Assembly (NCBI GenBank): GCA_027605045.1
Contig: JAQFWX010000012.1
Coordinates: 570,930 to 634,929, forward strand
Direction of reading: 5' to 3'
DNA length: 64,000 nt
DNA from: Phallus indusiatus
Lineage: Eukaryota > Basidiomycota > Agaricomycetes > Phallales > Phallaceae
Part shown: one piece after another, positions 1-12,070 of the stretch
How positions within the stretch are numbered: position 1 is the stretch's first letter
Layout of the letters: every line of letters begins with the position of its first letter
The notes under the pieces: model-generated
What the model was told of the DNA's origin: nothing
Seen by the model: only the letters and a program-made list of their open reading frames with translations
The model's database searches: none
Position numbers and translations under genes: made by a program

Positions 1-1816
1 GCGAACAGATGGATCTGGCAAAGTGACGGCGCGGTTGAGCGCTTCCCTATTTTATGCACAACATCATTAGAACATGAACCGTTCACAATGTTTTATGAAG
101 ATAGACTAACCAAATTGCCCCTACCCATCTAACACGTTCTCTGGCACTGTCAGCTCCTAAGCGCTCCAACCCGTCCGGATAAAAGAGCTGGAAAGGACAG
201 AGGAATTCGCGCAAGGCCCTTTCGGGTCCCGACCCGGTTGCTTGCTCCCGCGCCGCAATCGTTCCAATGTCGTCTTGAGCGCTTGGATGATTAGGTGAAG
301 GTACGGAACGAACTTCATTGCAGTTGAGCAAGTCGAGAGTGATAATGCCACGTCCACCTCCTGGAGCTATCCAAGAGAGGACGAGTACGTGTGGATAAAG
401 GACTGCCTGAGTACGAATCCAGCGGAAAGGGGGTGAAGCGTGTACGTTCAAGTACCAGAGTTGACCAACACGCAAAGGCTAGAAACGGGGAGTTTAGGCT
501 GTGATACTGCCAGAGGAAAATAAAACAATTACCTCTCGATCTGGTTGAGCAAATGGACCCAACTCCGCAATATCAAACGGTGTTTTGTTACTACTGCTAC
601 CGCTGGAAACACTCTTCCTTTCACTGCCATTGCCATTTGAATTAGAGCCATTAGACCCTTTAGCTGACTTGACAATGTTCAATCCGGCCGTCCCCTTTCC
701 GCTCCCAGCGTTCGAGCCGTCAGCTTCAATGGGAATAGGAGGAAGGGACCTATTGATTTCGGGCAGTTCACTACGTTTGATGCTGAAGAAGCCCTCATCA
801 TATGATGAGTCAGAAACGACTGAAGATGCTTTGGTGGACTTTCCCAAGGATGGCGTTCTTTCTTTCCAAGCAGCAACGATTTTGCGGACCGAGTGCAAAG
901 GGGAACGAGGGGACGTAGGCGTCCGAGGTAGTTGTTTGCTTGACGACACGGCAGTAGAATAAGCGGAACGCGTTTCGGTACGTGCAGGGGAAAGCAATGA
1001 TGACAGTGTGAGCACCGACTTTACCGGAGAAATTGAGCGAGAGTCAAGTGTCGGTATCGTAGCTGTGCGAGGAACTGTGTTGTATGAAGTTGAAGATTCC
1101 GACTGGGTTCTTCTATACGATGATGACGAAGATGGAAAAGACGGGGAGGATGTCGTGACAGGTGATCTGAATGTTCGACTTTGAGATGAAGAAAGTTCAG
1201 ATACAGATTTATCTTTATCTTCGAAAAATGCTATTAAGTCGATTGCGCGACCAGAGCGTGGCGGAGGACGCGGTGGACGTTCTGGCGAGGCTGTTCGACT
1301 GCGCCCATGCATGGCTTGAGAGATGTTGCCTGGAGTGATAGACCTAGGCGGGAGGGATTCATAGTGGGAGGACGCGACACTACTGGCTGCTGCGGATGCG
1401 GGGCGGGGTGGCATGATGGTTGAGGATCGAAAAGAGTTGGGACGCGATTGCGGGTCTTCGGTACGCTCAGTAATCATACTCAGAATTCGAGGGGGGAAAT
1501 TGTAGGGATCTAGAACGTGTGTATCCCATCGAGAAGAACTCCCATCTAAGCTGCTGAGAGTTGCTTCGACCTCAGCTTCCTCAGCGGCAGAAGACGCGTC
1601 GTTATAGTCGGATGGTGCAGGAGACAGAATAGTACGCCTTGTATAAATATCAGAGGAGGAATCCTCTGAGGAACGTGGATCTGATTTTCAAGTTCAATAA
1701 TCTTTGAGCGAAATAGTTGGCAGGGAGAGAAACTCACCAAATCGCGTGTAAGTTGAAAGACTTGTCCATGTTCTTCCTGGTGTCGTTGGTGGATCGGAAG
1801 AATGATAATCGGACAT
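1..1816 (-). CDS. Ser-rich PH-like domain protein, 3' end cut by window edge
   Basis: I read exons at 1738-1816, 533-1680, 111-478 and 1-46, joined by short GT-AG introns (54-64 nt) that keep phase. The start ATG at 1816-1814 gives MSDYHSSDPPTTPGR. The first ~400 residues are low complexity, rich in Ser, Pro and Thr, with an embedded RAIDLIAFFEDK block. The third exon reads like a PH fold (WYLNVHASPPFRWIRTQAVL, then a closing WVGAIWEALNR helix with the Trp typical of PH domains). The protein continues beyond base 1. A membrane- or phosphoinositide-binding scaffold role is inferred from the PH-like end only. The biological function is not recognised. Confidence 0.75.
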
Positions 1817-2114
1817 GAGAAAACATAAAACTTGAGGAGATGTTGCAAATGAGCTAGAAAGGGGGAAAAAAAGAAAAAGTTAGTAGAAGGACGTTGACGT
1901 TGAAGGTCAAGAGGACGCGTCGAGCTTCGTTTGTTTGTTGTTTGTGACTTTACGCGCTTCCGCTCCCAACGCGAATGACATGTCACGTGCAGAAAACAAA
2001 CTTTAAAGCGTGAGAACTCAGAATCACACTAAACTTTAAATCAGAGTTACAAGCACTTTTGATAATCAAGTATTGCTACAAAAAATATGTATTTTACTTT
2101 TGAAAAATTGTAAA

Positions 2115-3120
2115 TTAGACAGCATCGCGCATTGCTGCATCCATGTCATCTTCTGGGATACCTTCTTTTGTTGCAGAACTACCGGCGCTGTCCATCGCTC
2201 GTACGAGATCAGTTGTATAGCCACGCACTGCCAAGCGCATATGAGAATGTAGTGTTTTTGACGCGGATACAGCTAACTTGAGTAACTCTTCAAATCTGCA
2301 GGGAGAAATGAGATTTCTCTAACAGAGAAGACTCAGTGCCTTACCTGTCAACGTGTAGTCTTGTTTCCATTGTCACCAGGGTAATTTTCTCAGTTTTGGG
2401 CATGACCGCAACTGTTACATGAGGCACGTCGTTTTCTTCCAGCGCTGTCAAGTCTAGCAATGGCTTTGTCGAGGATACGCCGCATGTGATGGCAGCTACA
2501 TAATCTGCCATTGGAATCCCGGCATTGACCAAGGCAAGTGTTGTCGCATTGATGGCTGCCTGAAGAAGACCTTGAAACAATGAGACTTGTGCGAACCAAA
2601 AACATCAAACTGACATACCTCCGTCTTGCTCCATAACTTGTATGAAAATGTCGATTTCAGATCGCGGATACAGATGAGTTTGTACAACAGGCTCAAAGGT
2701 GGATTTTATCGATGCTGCGAGTTCTAATAGTCGTCTGAACACAATGACTTTAGCTCCATAAAAGCTTCTTTATTCGAGAGACATGGTCTTCACTCACCGG
2801 TCTGAACGCCCTCTTCGTCTCCTTTCGTTTGAGCTGAACGGAGCCACACTGAATTCGACATTAATGATTGCCCGATCGTGCATAGTCTGACTTCGCTGAT
2901 AAGCCTCCCTTGGCCCAAAAACAGATGCAATAACGGTTGTCAACCCATGAGCAACAGCCGAATATCCGTCCGCCGTCGAGTTCGACCCCGTAAAATCAAT
3001 GTCAAAGTTTCTCAGTTCGTATTGCCGCCGGCCATCTGACCGATACCCTCCCTCATTGAGAACTTCCTCTCGTGAGCCCTGTTAAAATTGCGTCGTTAGC
3101 ACTCGAAAATCATCTACCAT
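2115..3120 (-). CDS. SKI6: Exosome complex RNase PH-like subunit RRP41/SKI6
   Basis: This is a core ring subunit of the nuclear and cytoplasmic RNA exosome, which processes and degrades RNA 3' to 5'. Visible family marks are SREEVLNEGGYRSDGRR at the N-terminus, a TVIASVFGPRE block, QAAINATTLALVNAGIPM, and the end of the RNase PH fold (ITLVTMETRLHVDR). The last exon ends IPEDDMDAAMRDAV at 2115. Four or five short introns split the gene. The most likely start is an ATG at 3120-3118, a three-base first exon followed by a 39-nt intron; that start is the least certain part. The start faces the nicotinate phosphoribosyltransferase gene 123 bp away, so the two probably share a bidirectional promoter. 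Confidence 0.88.
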
Positions 3121-3243
3121 CCACCCCCTAAGAAGCGTATGGGGTACACACCATTCAAGGTTCAATATGGGCGCCTGAGACGACGACCCTTCTCCTATCG
3201 GAATTCGCCGACGTCAACGTCTCTCCTCTCATTTGATGCCGTC
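3121..3243. promoter_or_regulatory. Divergent promoter between SKI6 and NPT1
   Basis: Only 123 bp separates the proposed start of the minus-strand exosome gene from the plus-strand nicotinate phosphoribosyltransferase ATG. No clear TATA box is visible. A shared bidirectional promoter is inferred from spacing and orientation alone. Confidence 0.45.
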
Positions 3244-4928
3244 ATGGCGATAAACAATGCCCAACTCAAGCCTGTGTCATTGCTAGACACTGACTTGTAT
3301 AAAGTGACATTTGATCTATACAATTCTCACTTTAATTCACTAATGCGTCAAGTATAGTTTACGATGCAGCAGGCCGTGCTGAAGACATTTCCAGATGTCG
3401 TCTGCACCTACCGGTTCAAGAATCGGACACCCTCTACTTTGTTTAGTAAGGAGTGCATAGACCGGTTTCGTGAGGCAGTGCGTGGTCAGTCTTGTCCGGA
3501 CTCTTCATATAATTCAGACAGGGCTCGAAATGTATGCTTATCATAAACCACTTCAGACTTGGCAAATCTCCCTCTCACCCAATCAGAGCACGATTGGCTC
3601 AAAGCCACATGCCCATTTTTCACAGACGATTATCTGGCTTACCTATCGTCATTCAAATTCAAACCTGAACAAGTCTCAATTTCATTCGTCGAATCGGCTG
3701 ATCGTCCGGGTATGGGAGATGTCGAAATTGAAACAAACGGATTATGGGTCGAGACCATTCTTTGGGAGGTCCCATTGATGAGTCTACTGAGTGAAGCTTA
3801 TTTTCTAACCGATGATCGCGATTGGGACTATGAGGGACAAGAAGGTTACTCTCTTAAACCCTTGTCAAATTCGTACTAAACTGAAGGCAATTTTGTAGAA
3901 CGGGCTTATGAGAAAGGAAAAGCTCTTTTAGAAGGCGGAATTACATTCTCTGAATTCGGAACGAGAAGGCGGAGGTCGCAACGTACTCATGATATTGTCG
4001 TAGCGGGCTTGAAACGAGCATGTCAAGACTTTTCAAGTCCTGGTTGTGGACGTCTGGTTGGAACGAGCAACGTATGTCACATTACCCTAACGAATATTTC
4101 CATTTATTTATTATTTCTGCAGGTCTATTTGGCGTATAAACACGGCCTCAAGCCAAGCGGTACCATCGCTCAGTAAGGTTTCATATCCTGTCTTGTATAT
4201 CAGCAATTAATTTAAAAACTAGTGAATGGTTCATGGCCGTGGGTGCGCTGTTAGGCTACGAACATGCCAACGCGAAAGCTTTAGATATATGGCATGGCAT
4301 ATATGGGACCGTAAATCTCATTGCCTTGACAGACACATTTACAACAGACGTTTTTTTCAAGGTTGGTGATCAATAAAACATTTTGAGCCAGGGGAATAAA
4401 TTTGAACTAGGATTTTACACCGGAGCGTGCGCGGTTGTGGTCAGGGATTAGACAAGACAGCGGGGACCCGTTTATCTACGCTCCAAAGGCCAAGGCTATG
4501 TATGAAAGCCGAGGTGTGGACCACCGAGAACACTTTATTGTGTATTCAGACAGTGTCAATGTTGAGCTTGCCAAGAGCTTGAAACATCAATGTGATGAGC
4601 TGGAATTCAAGAGTATGGTTTAATCAATCCTATATTTTTGAAATCTAATTTCACGCACCTTTTCCCCTTGTGTTAGCCATGTTCGGGATCGGAACAAACT
4701 TCACGAATGACTTTGACAAGAAATCATGCCGAGAAGAAAAGAGCAAAGCATTGAACATGGTTATCAAGATTTTTTCGGTGAACGACAAACCTTGTGTTAA
4801 ACTAAGTGATGAACCTCATAAGGTAGGTATATTGATTGAATATTATATTTAATGTCTAAATCACTATTTAGCATACTGGAGATCACGCAGCAATTGATTA
4901 TGTTAAATCAGTGTACGGTTTGGAATAA
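3244..4928 (+). CDS. NPT1: Nicotinate phosphoribosyltransferase
   Basis: This enzyme makes nicotinate mononucleotide from nicotinate and PRPP, the entry step of the Preiss-Handler NAD salvage pathway. Exon 1 (3244-3303) encodes SLLDTDLYK and exon 2 starts at 3358 with FTMQQAVLKTFPDVVCTYRF, both diagnostic of the family. Later blocks include GLWVETILWEVPLMSLLSEAYF, FGTRRR, VYLAYKHGL, LTDTFTTDVFF, GIRQDSGDP, VYSDSVNVE and FGIGTNFTNDF. At least seven short introns are needed, for example 3304-3357 and 3485-3556. The last exon reads HTGDHAAIDYVKSVYGLE and stops at 4928. No frame break is needed, so the gene looks intact. Confidence 0.92.
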
Positions 4929-5800
4929 GTTTTCGGCATTTTTTAGACGTGCATCAAACCATGCCTCGACATTTCTTGAGTTATAGAAGTTTGGAATTTA
5001 ATTGAAATCGCTCCTGTACGAATATAATTCTATTCAGATCATAAATGAGGTGGGCTGGTTGTTTTGGCATAGATAGGACCGCATATAATCAAGATGAACC
5101 ATATGGGCAACTTTGATGGCATCCGGTGGATTCACAAAATTGACTTCTCGTTCGGGTTTTGGGGAGTGTTCTGGTTGATGATGCTTCTTTAAAAGAGCCT
5201 CAATTTAGTTAGTTTAGTAGGCTGATCGCTAATTGAGACGCGAAATCCTAGATCAATCATGAATTCAACTCATACAACAAGAGGCTATTATGCCCATATA
5301 TATGGTAATTATTTGGAAAGTCAGAAATCAGAGTTTATGTTATAAAGGTGTGCGTAACGCATTTCTTCTCGGTGAGAAACCCTACGTTACCAAATATGAA
5401 TATATGATCCTATGCTTCAAATCATATGTCCTATATGACGCAAGGCCATCGGCCTTGTTGCAGACAGGGTATGGTTGACTTTCGCCGAACCTGTCTGTCC
5501 AAAGCTACACCAAAAAAAAGACTGAAAAGCTGTTGCGCGTCAGTAACAAATAATGGTAAACAACACGGTATGAGCTAGCCTTTCGAATTTCAAATACCGC
5601 TAGGCACTCCTCGTTTTCTCGAGCAGAAAGTGGTATTCTGTTCAACACAAACAGGATTAATACCGAGATATAGTATAGTAAGCATTTGGCATTCAGCTCA
5701 TTTTTTATCTCAACATAGTTTATACACTTTTTTTTATCAAAAGGTACCATCATGGATCACGCGTCGCACATGAAAATAGACAATTCTCAGATCAAGGTAC
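4929..5800. other. Intergenic region, no gene recognised
   Basis: This 872-bp gap separates the nicotinate phosphoribosyltransferase from the F-box gene. It is AT-rich and holds only short open frames without recognisable motifs. A short ATG frame at 5752 ends before the F-box start and could be an upstream ORF. Confidence 0.5.
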
Positions 5801-7225
5801 ATGTCTATTAACTCGACAAATAATCAAGCTAACAGAACTTTCAAGTCAACTGACAGTTGGGCGACGTCATCGTCACGATCTTCCTCGGCGCGAGTGCTGC
5901 CCGATGAGATACTCGCTCATATATTGGAACTAGGCGTCATGGGTCAAGAAGAAAGACACATATCGCCCTGGAGCTATTCGTTTAGGGGGTTGTATGACTA
6001 TCAACTTTCAATATCACACGTATCTCGCCAATTCAGATGTGTTGCTGTCAACAACCCACGTTTGTGGACACTCATCCATCTCTGCGGGGCCTTGGAATCG
6101 CAAGTAGCTTATCTCGAGACGTGTCTTGAAAGATCTGGATCGCTTCCATGCACTATCGTCCTGGATTTCGAGGAGGAGGATGATATTGATTATCCGAATC
6201 CTGTCATTTGCCGAATTATGACCCTCGTGAACTCCAACATATACCGTCTCGAACGGTTCTACGCGAAATTTTGTCAAGTTCCAATACTTCATCAAGTAAT
6301 GGGGTTTTTGAACAAACCTGCTCCACGGCTTACAACATTGGAGTTATCTTATACAGCTATGTTCTCGTCCACCACACGCTTTCCTACGAGGAACGATTTC
6401 CAGTTCTTGCTTTTTGATGGGAAAATGCCGATGTTGACCACGATTCTGCTCGAGGCTGCTGCTCACACATTGCGGTGGCCGGGTTATAATCTTGAAAATC
6501 TCACTGTACTCGGCTTAAAGTATGAATGGGGTCCGGTGCATCAGAAACTCAGAACACTTCTCAACCGCACCCCTTTGCTACACAAGCTGAGTATCCGAGA
6601 CTCGTCATTGTTGGCACAGTCCCGCCCAATAGAAGCTGATTCTTTCGTCGAATCGAAAGTTGAACTGAAATCTCTAGAACTGTTAGAGATGGTATGCCTT
6701 AAACCGGTGGATGCTAAGAAAATCATATCTTACATAAATGCCCCTAACTTGAAGTCTTTAATTCTCGCAGAGATAGATGAGATGGATGATATGGGTCCTA
6801 TAACACTGTTCGACCAAATTCTCGGACCACCCCTCCTTTTTCCAAATCTCAGCTCACTCATGTTAGCGTTTTTTCAAACAAACGACAAAACCTTGGCGAA
6901 ACTTCTGTATGAATACCCTAATCTGGAAACGCTATGGGTATACGGCCCAGACCCAATCTTTAAGCGGTCAAACTACGTATGGCTACTGGAAGACACCAAC
7001 CTCACCGGGGGATCCCGTTTGTGCCCAAATCTTAAAACCTTACGTTGCGCGGGTATCAAATGGGAAGATATACGAGATGTACTGACAAGACGTGCAGAGG
7101 CGAATATTCCCCTTCCTAAACTTCAATTATTGGAGCCTTGCGACACTCCCAATCCTTCGACTGTGCGTTGGCTTCAGCAGAACACACGCCTTGAGATTTT
7201 AGATCTCGCGTATGATGATTTTTAA
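5801..7225 (+). CDS. F-box protein with leucine-rich region
   Basis: A single-exon frame of 474 residues. An F-box motif lies near residues 30-85 (RVLPDEILAHILELGVM, then ISHVSRQFRCVAVNNPRLWT), which would recruit SKP1 in an SCF ubiquitin ligase. The rest is Leu-rich with irregular repeats (for example LKSLELLEMV, LKSLILAEIDEM, LETLWVYG, LEILDLAYD), as in the large agaricomycete F-box/LRR families. The start at 5801 is the first ATG in frame. The substrate cannot be predicted. Confidence 0.85.
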   Translation: MSINSTNNQANRTFKSTDSWATSSSRSSSARVLPDEILAHILELGVMGQEERHISPWSYSFRGLYDYQLSISHVSRQFRCVAVNNPRLWTLIHLCGALESQVAYLETCLERSGSLPCTIVLDFEEEDDIDYPNPVICRIMTLVNSNIYRLERFYAKFCQVPILHQVMGFLNKPAPRLTTLELSYTAMFSSTTRFPTRNDFQFLLFDGKMPMLTTILLEAAAHTLRWPGYNLENLTVLGLKYEWGPVHQKLRTLLNRTPLLHKLSIRDSSLLAQSRPIEADSFVESKVELKSLELLEMVCLKPVDAKKIISYINAPNLKSLILAEIDEMDDMGPITLFDQILGPPLLFPNLSSLMLAFFQTNDKTLAKLLYEYPNLETLWVYGPDPIFKRSNYVWLLEDTNLTGGSRLCPNLKTLRCAGIKWEDIRDVLTRRAEANIPLPKLQLLEPCDTPNPSTVRWLQQNTRLEILDLAYDDF

Positions 7226-7809
7226 TTACACATATCTTCTTTATTCTCATTTTTTTATGACCATAAAACCGCCGATCTCGGTTGGTTCTCCATCTCCTCC
7301 TTTCTCTATCTTTTATGTCTAATCCCACCGATTAAAAGTATATTTGAAAATAACAGTTACTCAGTCGGCCCCCCATTTCATCTTCTTCACGCCATTATAT
7401 AAAATGAAGTTCTTTGTTTTTACTACATCTCAAATAATTCATTATTTTAACGAAACAGACGTCAGAACGCCGTATGGTTTTTTTGTGTCCCCTGACTGGA
7501 GTACATTTTCTCTCAGCCTTCATTCCCATTGATTAATTTATGCGAGACATTAATCTTATCATTTCAGTGGTGCTATCTCATCAATTCCAATATTTGTGGT
7601 GCTAAAAATGTCACATCCGTCAATCGCTGCCACTTCGACGTCTGGCAATCAAATTATTTAATCAAAGTTAAGATTGTCAGTGGTTCTGGCCAGTGACTCC
7701 ATCGCCGTGTCAAGCTGCACTGAGTCCGAGTCTAATCCGTTCGCCGCGAGCGCCGTGCCTTCAATTCTGCCTCGTGCTGATCAAGTGCCGATAACATTTC
7801 AAGTCGGTT
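7226..7809. other. Intergenic region upstream of the PFK2 gene
   Basis: 584 bp between the F-box stop and the next ATG. No gene, repeat or RNA is recognised. It should contain the F-box terminator and the promoter of the downstream gene. Confidence 0.5.
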
Positions 7810-10076
7810 ATGGCTGCCCCATTATACACAACAGGTAAGCAAAACATTAATTCAGGATATAAGCATTTCGTCGATAATAATTTGGACAGCATCTGGATTA
7901 CTTTTCCATGCGGGGAAAATTATTGTCGTAACAGTCGGTCTCCCCGCGCGAGGCAAGACACACATTTCGCGTGCTTTGGAGCGGTATTTGCGATGGCTCG
8001 GAGTAAAGACTCAAGTTGTCAGTCTGGGAGATTATAGAAGAAAAGTGCTCGGAGGCGCACAGAATCTTCCCAAGGATTATTTCACACTCGGCGAGAAGAG
8101 TCCCGAGACGGAAAGGCTGAGAAGGGACGTCAAAGAGGGTTGCGAAGCTCTCATTATAGAGTTTTTTGAGAAGGGCGGACAAGTCGTTATTTATGATGCT
8201 AATAATGGCACTGTCAAGGCACGGCAGGAGCTAGCTGAGAGGTTTGACGCTGCTGGGATACATGTCGTCTTTCTTGGTGCGTGGACCTCACTCAATCTCG
8301 AGGCAAGCACCCGATTGTTTGCTGATCTCTACACTTGTTTGCACTTGCAGAGTCTGTGCTAACTAACGACGAACTTGTCGAGGCTAACATTCGGAGCGTC
8401 AAGATATCTTCACCTGATGTGCGTCCTTGCTGAAACGCACCTGGCGATTATTATTGACCCAGCAGTGGCACTCAGTACAAGAACGTCAGTCCCGAAGAGG
8501 CGGTACGAGATTACTGGTCGAGGATTAAGGACCACGAGAAACATTATGAACCAGTTGTTGAGACTAACTGGCCTTTCATTCGAATCATTAATGTTTGTCG
8601 CTCATTGTTTCTGCAAAGCCAACTCTGATGGAACGAATCAGGTTTCGGAGAAGATCATGGTTAATGTTAGTAACTTGTTATATATCAACTTATCGTTTGA
8701 CTTACTTTGATTAGAGAATTCAAGGATACCTGCAAGTATGGGATAGCTATCACAAGTTTGTTTTTGGTTGCTTTCTAACGATTTGATCTCTACCTGCTGC
8801 TAGTCACGAATTGTGTTTTTCCTCATGAACATTCACAACAAGTACCGAACTATCTACTTTGCACGCGTAAGTTCTGTACTATGTCATTTTTCTACTCAAA
8901 CGAAATTGTTGGTTTTAGTCAGGACAGTCACTGATAGAACATTCTTACAAAGCTGATTCGGATCTCTCAGCAGCAGGCTGGGAATACGCCGAGAAGCTGA
9001 AAGAGTTCGTCCTGGAACGTCGAGTCAAAACACTCGAATCACGGGGGCTAAATAGTGAAGATCGCAGGCTTGTCGTGCGTATCTCCGTTCACCGATAAAA
9101 GTTGCGGGATAGTCGACCATTTCTTTCTTCTAGATCTGGACTTCAGCTCGACGGCGAGCACATCATACCGCCTGGCCTTTCATTGCAGCCGCCGCAGCGG
9201 TACACAAGTCAAGTCTTAGCGTTGCACCTTCTCCGCCCGATTCGGCGTCAGGCTCAGCTCCAGCTTCACCAGACGTTCTTCCTCTTGTAACCAGAACACC
9301 ACCATCTCTTCTTTCTGCGCTTCCTCCAGCGGCAACACCTGTTCCGGTACCCGTCCCTCGTGTCAAAGTCATTGAAAAACCTCAAATGTCAGAAATCAAT
9401 CCTGGTGTATGGGACGGGCTTAGTCCTGACGATGCTAAAGAGAAGTACCCGGAAGAATGGGAACGCTTTTTGAAGGATCCGTATGCGTTTCGAGCGCCGA
9501 GAGCAGAGAGTTACCATGATTTGTGTGGTATGTATGTTCAAGGTTTCAGAAAGAGACAAAGGTCTTTAATTCAATTCTTTTAGTCCGTCTGGAGCCTATT
9601 TTGATCGAGCTAGAAAAGGAGCAAGAGGATCTATTGATTGTGTCGCATGCATCTGTTATTAGATGTCTGCTTGCCTATCTTATTGGTTTACCTGCTACTG
9701 AAATTCCAGCCATCGAAATCGCTCGTGGAGATTTGATAGAGGTATGTATTTCCGTACTGCAAGCTATGAGTTGATATATCTTTATCATTCTGTGTAGGTT
9801 GTTCCTGCATCATACGGCGTGCACAGCAGGGCCTTCCACTTTTGGGATGGACCGGGTCGCAGGCATAATGACTCAGAACCAGACAATCATTCTTCGAACA
9901 TGAACTTTTACGAAAACTTTGTAGAGGATACGAAATACCGGATTAGAACCGGAACTGGGAATACTACACCATCGGAAACCACACACCACCACCACCATCA
10001 TCATCACCATCCTCACGTTTATCACGTTTTTAGACACCATCCCGAAAGGGAAGATGCAGAGGAGATAGATTCGTAG
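7810..10076 (+). CDS. 6-phosphofructo-2-kinase with a phosphatase-dead bisphosphatase domain
   Basis: The kinase half makes fructose 2,6-bisphosphate, the main activator of glycolytic phosphofructokinase. Exon 1 (7810-7834) joins an exon at 7890 that encodes the Walker A loop VGLPARGKTHISRALERYL, followed by LVEANIRSVKISSPD, YKNVSPEEAVRDYWSRIKDH and RIQGYLQ. Intron 8419-8475 is read with the acceptor after CACTCAG, which keeps frame. The C-terminal histidine-phosphatase domain has IYFARSGQS where active enzymes have an RHGE motif. The Ser codon is TCA at 8919-8921, at the start of an exon. Downstream blocks IWTSARRRAHHTAWPF and IVSHASVIRCLLAYL are kept. A Pro/Ala/Ser-rich linker interrupts the domain. 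The C-terminus has a run of nine His followed by more His and ends at 10076. Budding yeast PFK26 carries a comparable His-to-Ser change, so a kinase-only enzyme is inferred. Confidence 0.9.
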
Positions 10077-10290
10077 CTGAAAATTAACTGTACGAGGTAG
10101 AAGATAATAAACCCATAACTCAATCTTTTATTCATTGTAAACAAATTTGTATAAGCGTACTAATACCTTAGAAACAAAGAAATGTCCATGTTCTATACAT
10201 TCATTGAAGGTCCTGTTAGAAGGATATAAGAGGGATTATGCAATGGTATAACCACGAAGAATGCCAATGCCCCGTTCATTGTTATTTTCT

Positions 10291-11826
10291 CTAATTCTGA
10301 TCATCGATAAGATGTTGAGCAGCAACTAAATCTGCTTGAACCATTTCCTTGACGAGCGAGTCAAAGTCGACTTGGCGCTTCCATCCCAGTAAACGTTCCG
10401 CTTTACCAGGATTTCCCAACAGAAGGCTGGAAGAGACGTCAGTAGTTACAAAGATAAAATAGAATGCGACAACGTACTCGACTTCGGCAGGACGGAAGTA
10501 TCTGGAATCGACTCTTACGATAACTTCGCCCGTCTTGGCGTTCAACCCTACTTCATCGACACCCTTGCCTTGCCATCTACAGTCTTTATGAGCTTATGAA
10601 TAGTGAGACTAGGAGGTTCTTACTTGATTTTGATTCCCACAACTGCGAAAGATTTTTCGACGAATTCACGAACGGGATGGGTTTCGCCGGTCGCTAGAAC
10701 GAAATCTTCAGGTGATGGCTGTTGCAACATGCGCCACATTCCCTCTGGATTCTGCGTTAGTCATGTCGGAAGAGTCCGAAGTGGAAGGGCCTTACCGACG
10801 TAATCACGAGCTACGAAGCAAAATGAGTGAATACAATAAGAGGCAAAAGGAAAGAATCACCATGTCCCCAATCTCGTTGAGCATCGAGGTTTCCCAGATA
10901 CAAGCATGACTGTTTACCGATACTGATCTCAGCGGCGGCGCGAGAAATCTTACGGGTCACAAAGGTTCGTCCTCTTCGTGGACTTTCGTGGTTGAAAAGG
11001 ATACCATTGCAAGCGTACATGCCGTACGCCTCGCGGTAGTTTACAGTAATCCAGTAAGCGTAGAGTTTAGCAACGCCGTAAGGAGATCTCGGGTAAAAAG
11101 GGGTGGTTTCAGATTGAGGAGTTTCGACTACTTTGCCGTACAATTCTGAAGTAGAAGCTTGGTAGAAGCGAACGTGTTTTTCCAGCCCGCAGGTACGGAT
11201 AGCATCGAGCAAACGCAATGTCCCGAGACCGTCGACATCACCCGTGTATTCTGCCATTTCGAAGGATACTTTGACATGGGATTGAGCTCCGAGGTTGTAT
11301 ACTTCGGAGGGCTGGACAGATGAGAGAATGTATACCAGATTGGTGCTATCGGAGAGATCGCCGTAGTGTAAGATGAATTTACCGGGACCTGTTTTTTTTT
11401 GGAATGTCAGTAGTGCAGTGATAACGACGGATCAGGGCGTGGTCGTACGTTCATGTTGGTCGGCATAGAGATGGTAGAGACGACCAGTGTTGAAACTGGA
11501 GGATCTTCGGATGATACCATGAACTTGGTAGCCCTTCTCTATCAGAATCTCTGTTCTAAACACACAAAGTCAGCGGAAAACGGTTTTTGCGCGTCGTCGT
11601 CGTTGGCATCGTCGACAACGATAAATATAACATACAAATACGAGCCATCTTGACCAGTTATACCTAGAGAACTGATCAATGGGTGTAATCACACGAGGCT
11701 AATGGGCACCGGCAGACCTGAGATCAATGCGACCTTGCGTTTCCTGAACTCTTCGGGTGGACCGTAGTCTCTAGCGAATGGCGCGGGGATGGCAGAATCG
11801 TTGATGTTGAGCTGTGCAGACGACAT
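10291..11826 (-). CDS. GDP-mannose 4,6-dehydratase
   Basis: This enzyme converts GDP-mannose to GDP-4-keto-6-deoxymannose, the precursor of GDP-fucose or GDP-rhamnose. It belongs to the short-chain dehydrogenase/epimerase superfamily. The start at 11826-11824 gives [17 protein letters not shown]. The NAD(P)-binding loop is split by an intron (ALISG then ITGQDGSYL). Catalytic signatures follow: [12 protein letters not shown] with its Ser/Thr, and [22 protein letters not shown] with the Tyr-x3-Lys pair. [17 protein letters not shown] and a C-terminal [18 protein letters not shown] are also family blocks. The stop is at 10291, tail to tail with the PFK2 gene 214 bp away. A phosphomannomutase gene in the same window works upstream in the same sugar-nucleotide pathway but is not adjacent. 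Confidence 0.93.
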
Positions 11827-12070
11827 GGACGAAGACAAGCGTCGCGTCTTGTTCCTGAGGTTAATATATATACACTCTATTGACGCCCATTAGATTGATG
11901 AACACGGCGTCACTTCCCCCGACGATGAGCATGGCCTACACAACACGTTGTCCGACAGGGAAAAATGGTCTAGTGTGGGAAATGTCTTAGAGTCCTGTTC
12001 GCTAAAGATGCGTATATAACATTCGTTTCCCCCGACATCGGTAGCACCTTCAACTTGTCGCCCGTAAGTA
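11827..12070. promoter_or_regulatory. Divergent promoter between GMD and MDR1
   Basis: The 244-bp gap lies between two genes transcribed away from each other. TATA-like runs are visible at 11871-11874 and 12012-12018. Regulatory sites are not identified. Confidence 0.35.

Noticed and set aside
5752..5811. Upstream in-frame extension of the F-box protein from the ATG at 5752
   Set aside because: That frame stops at TAA before joining the F-box frame; no clear intron connects them.
8411..8476. Apparent frame problem or non-canonical GC-AG intron in the PFK2 gene
   Set aside because: Using the acceptor after CACTCAG (8475) gives a normal GT-AG intron and the family sequence SPD-YKNVSPEE in frame.
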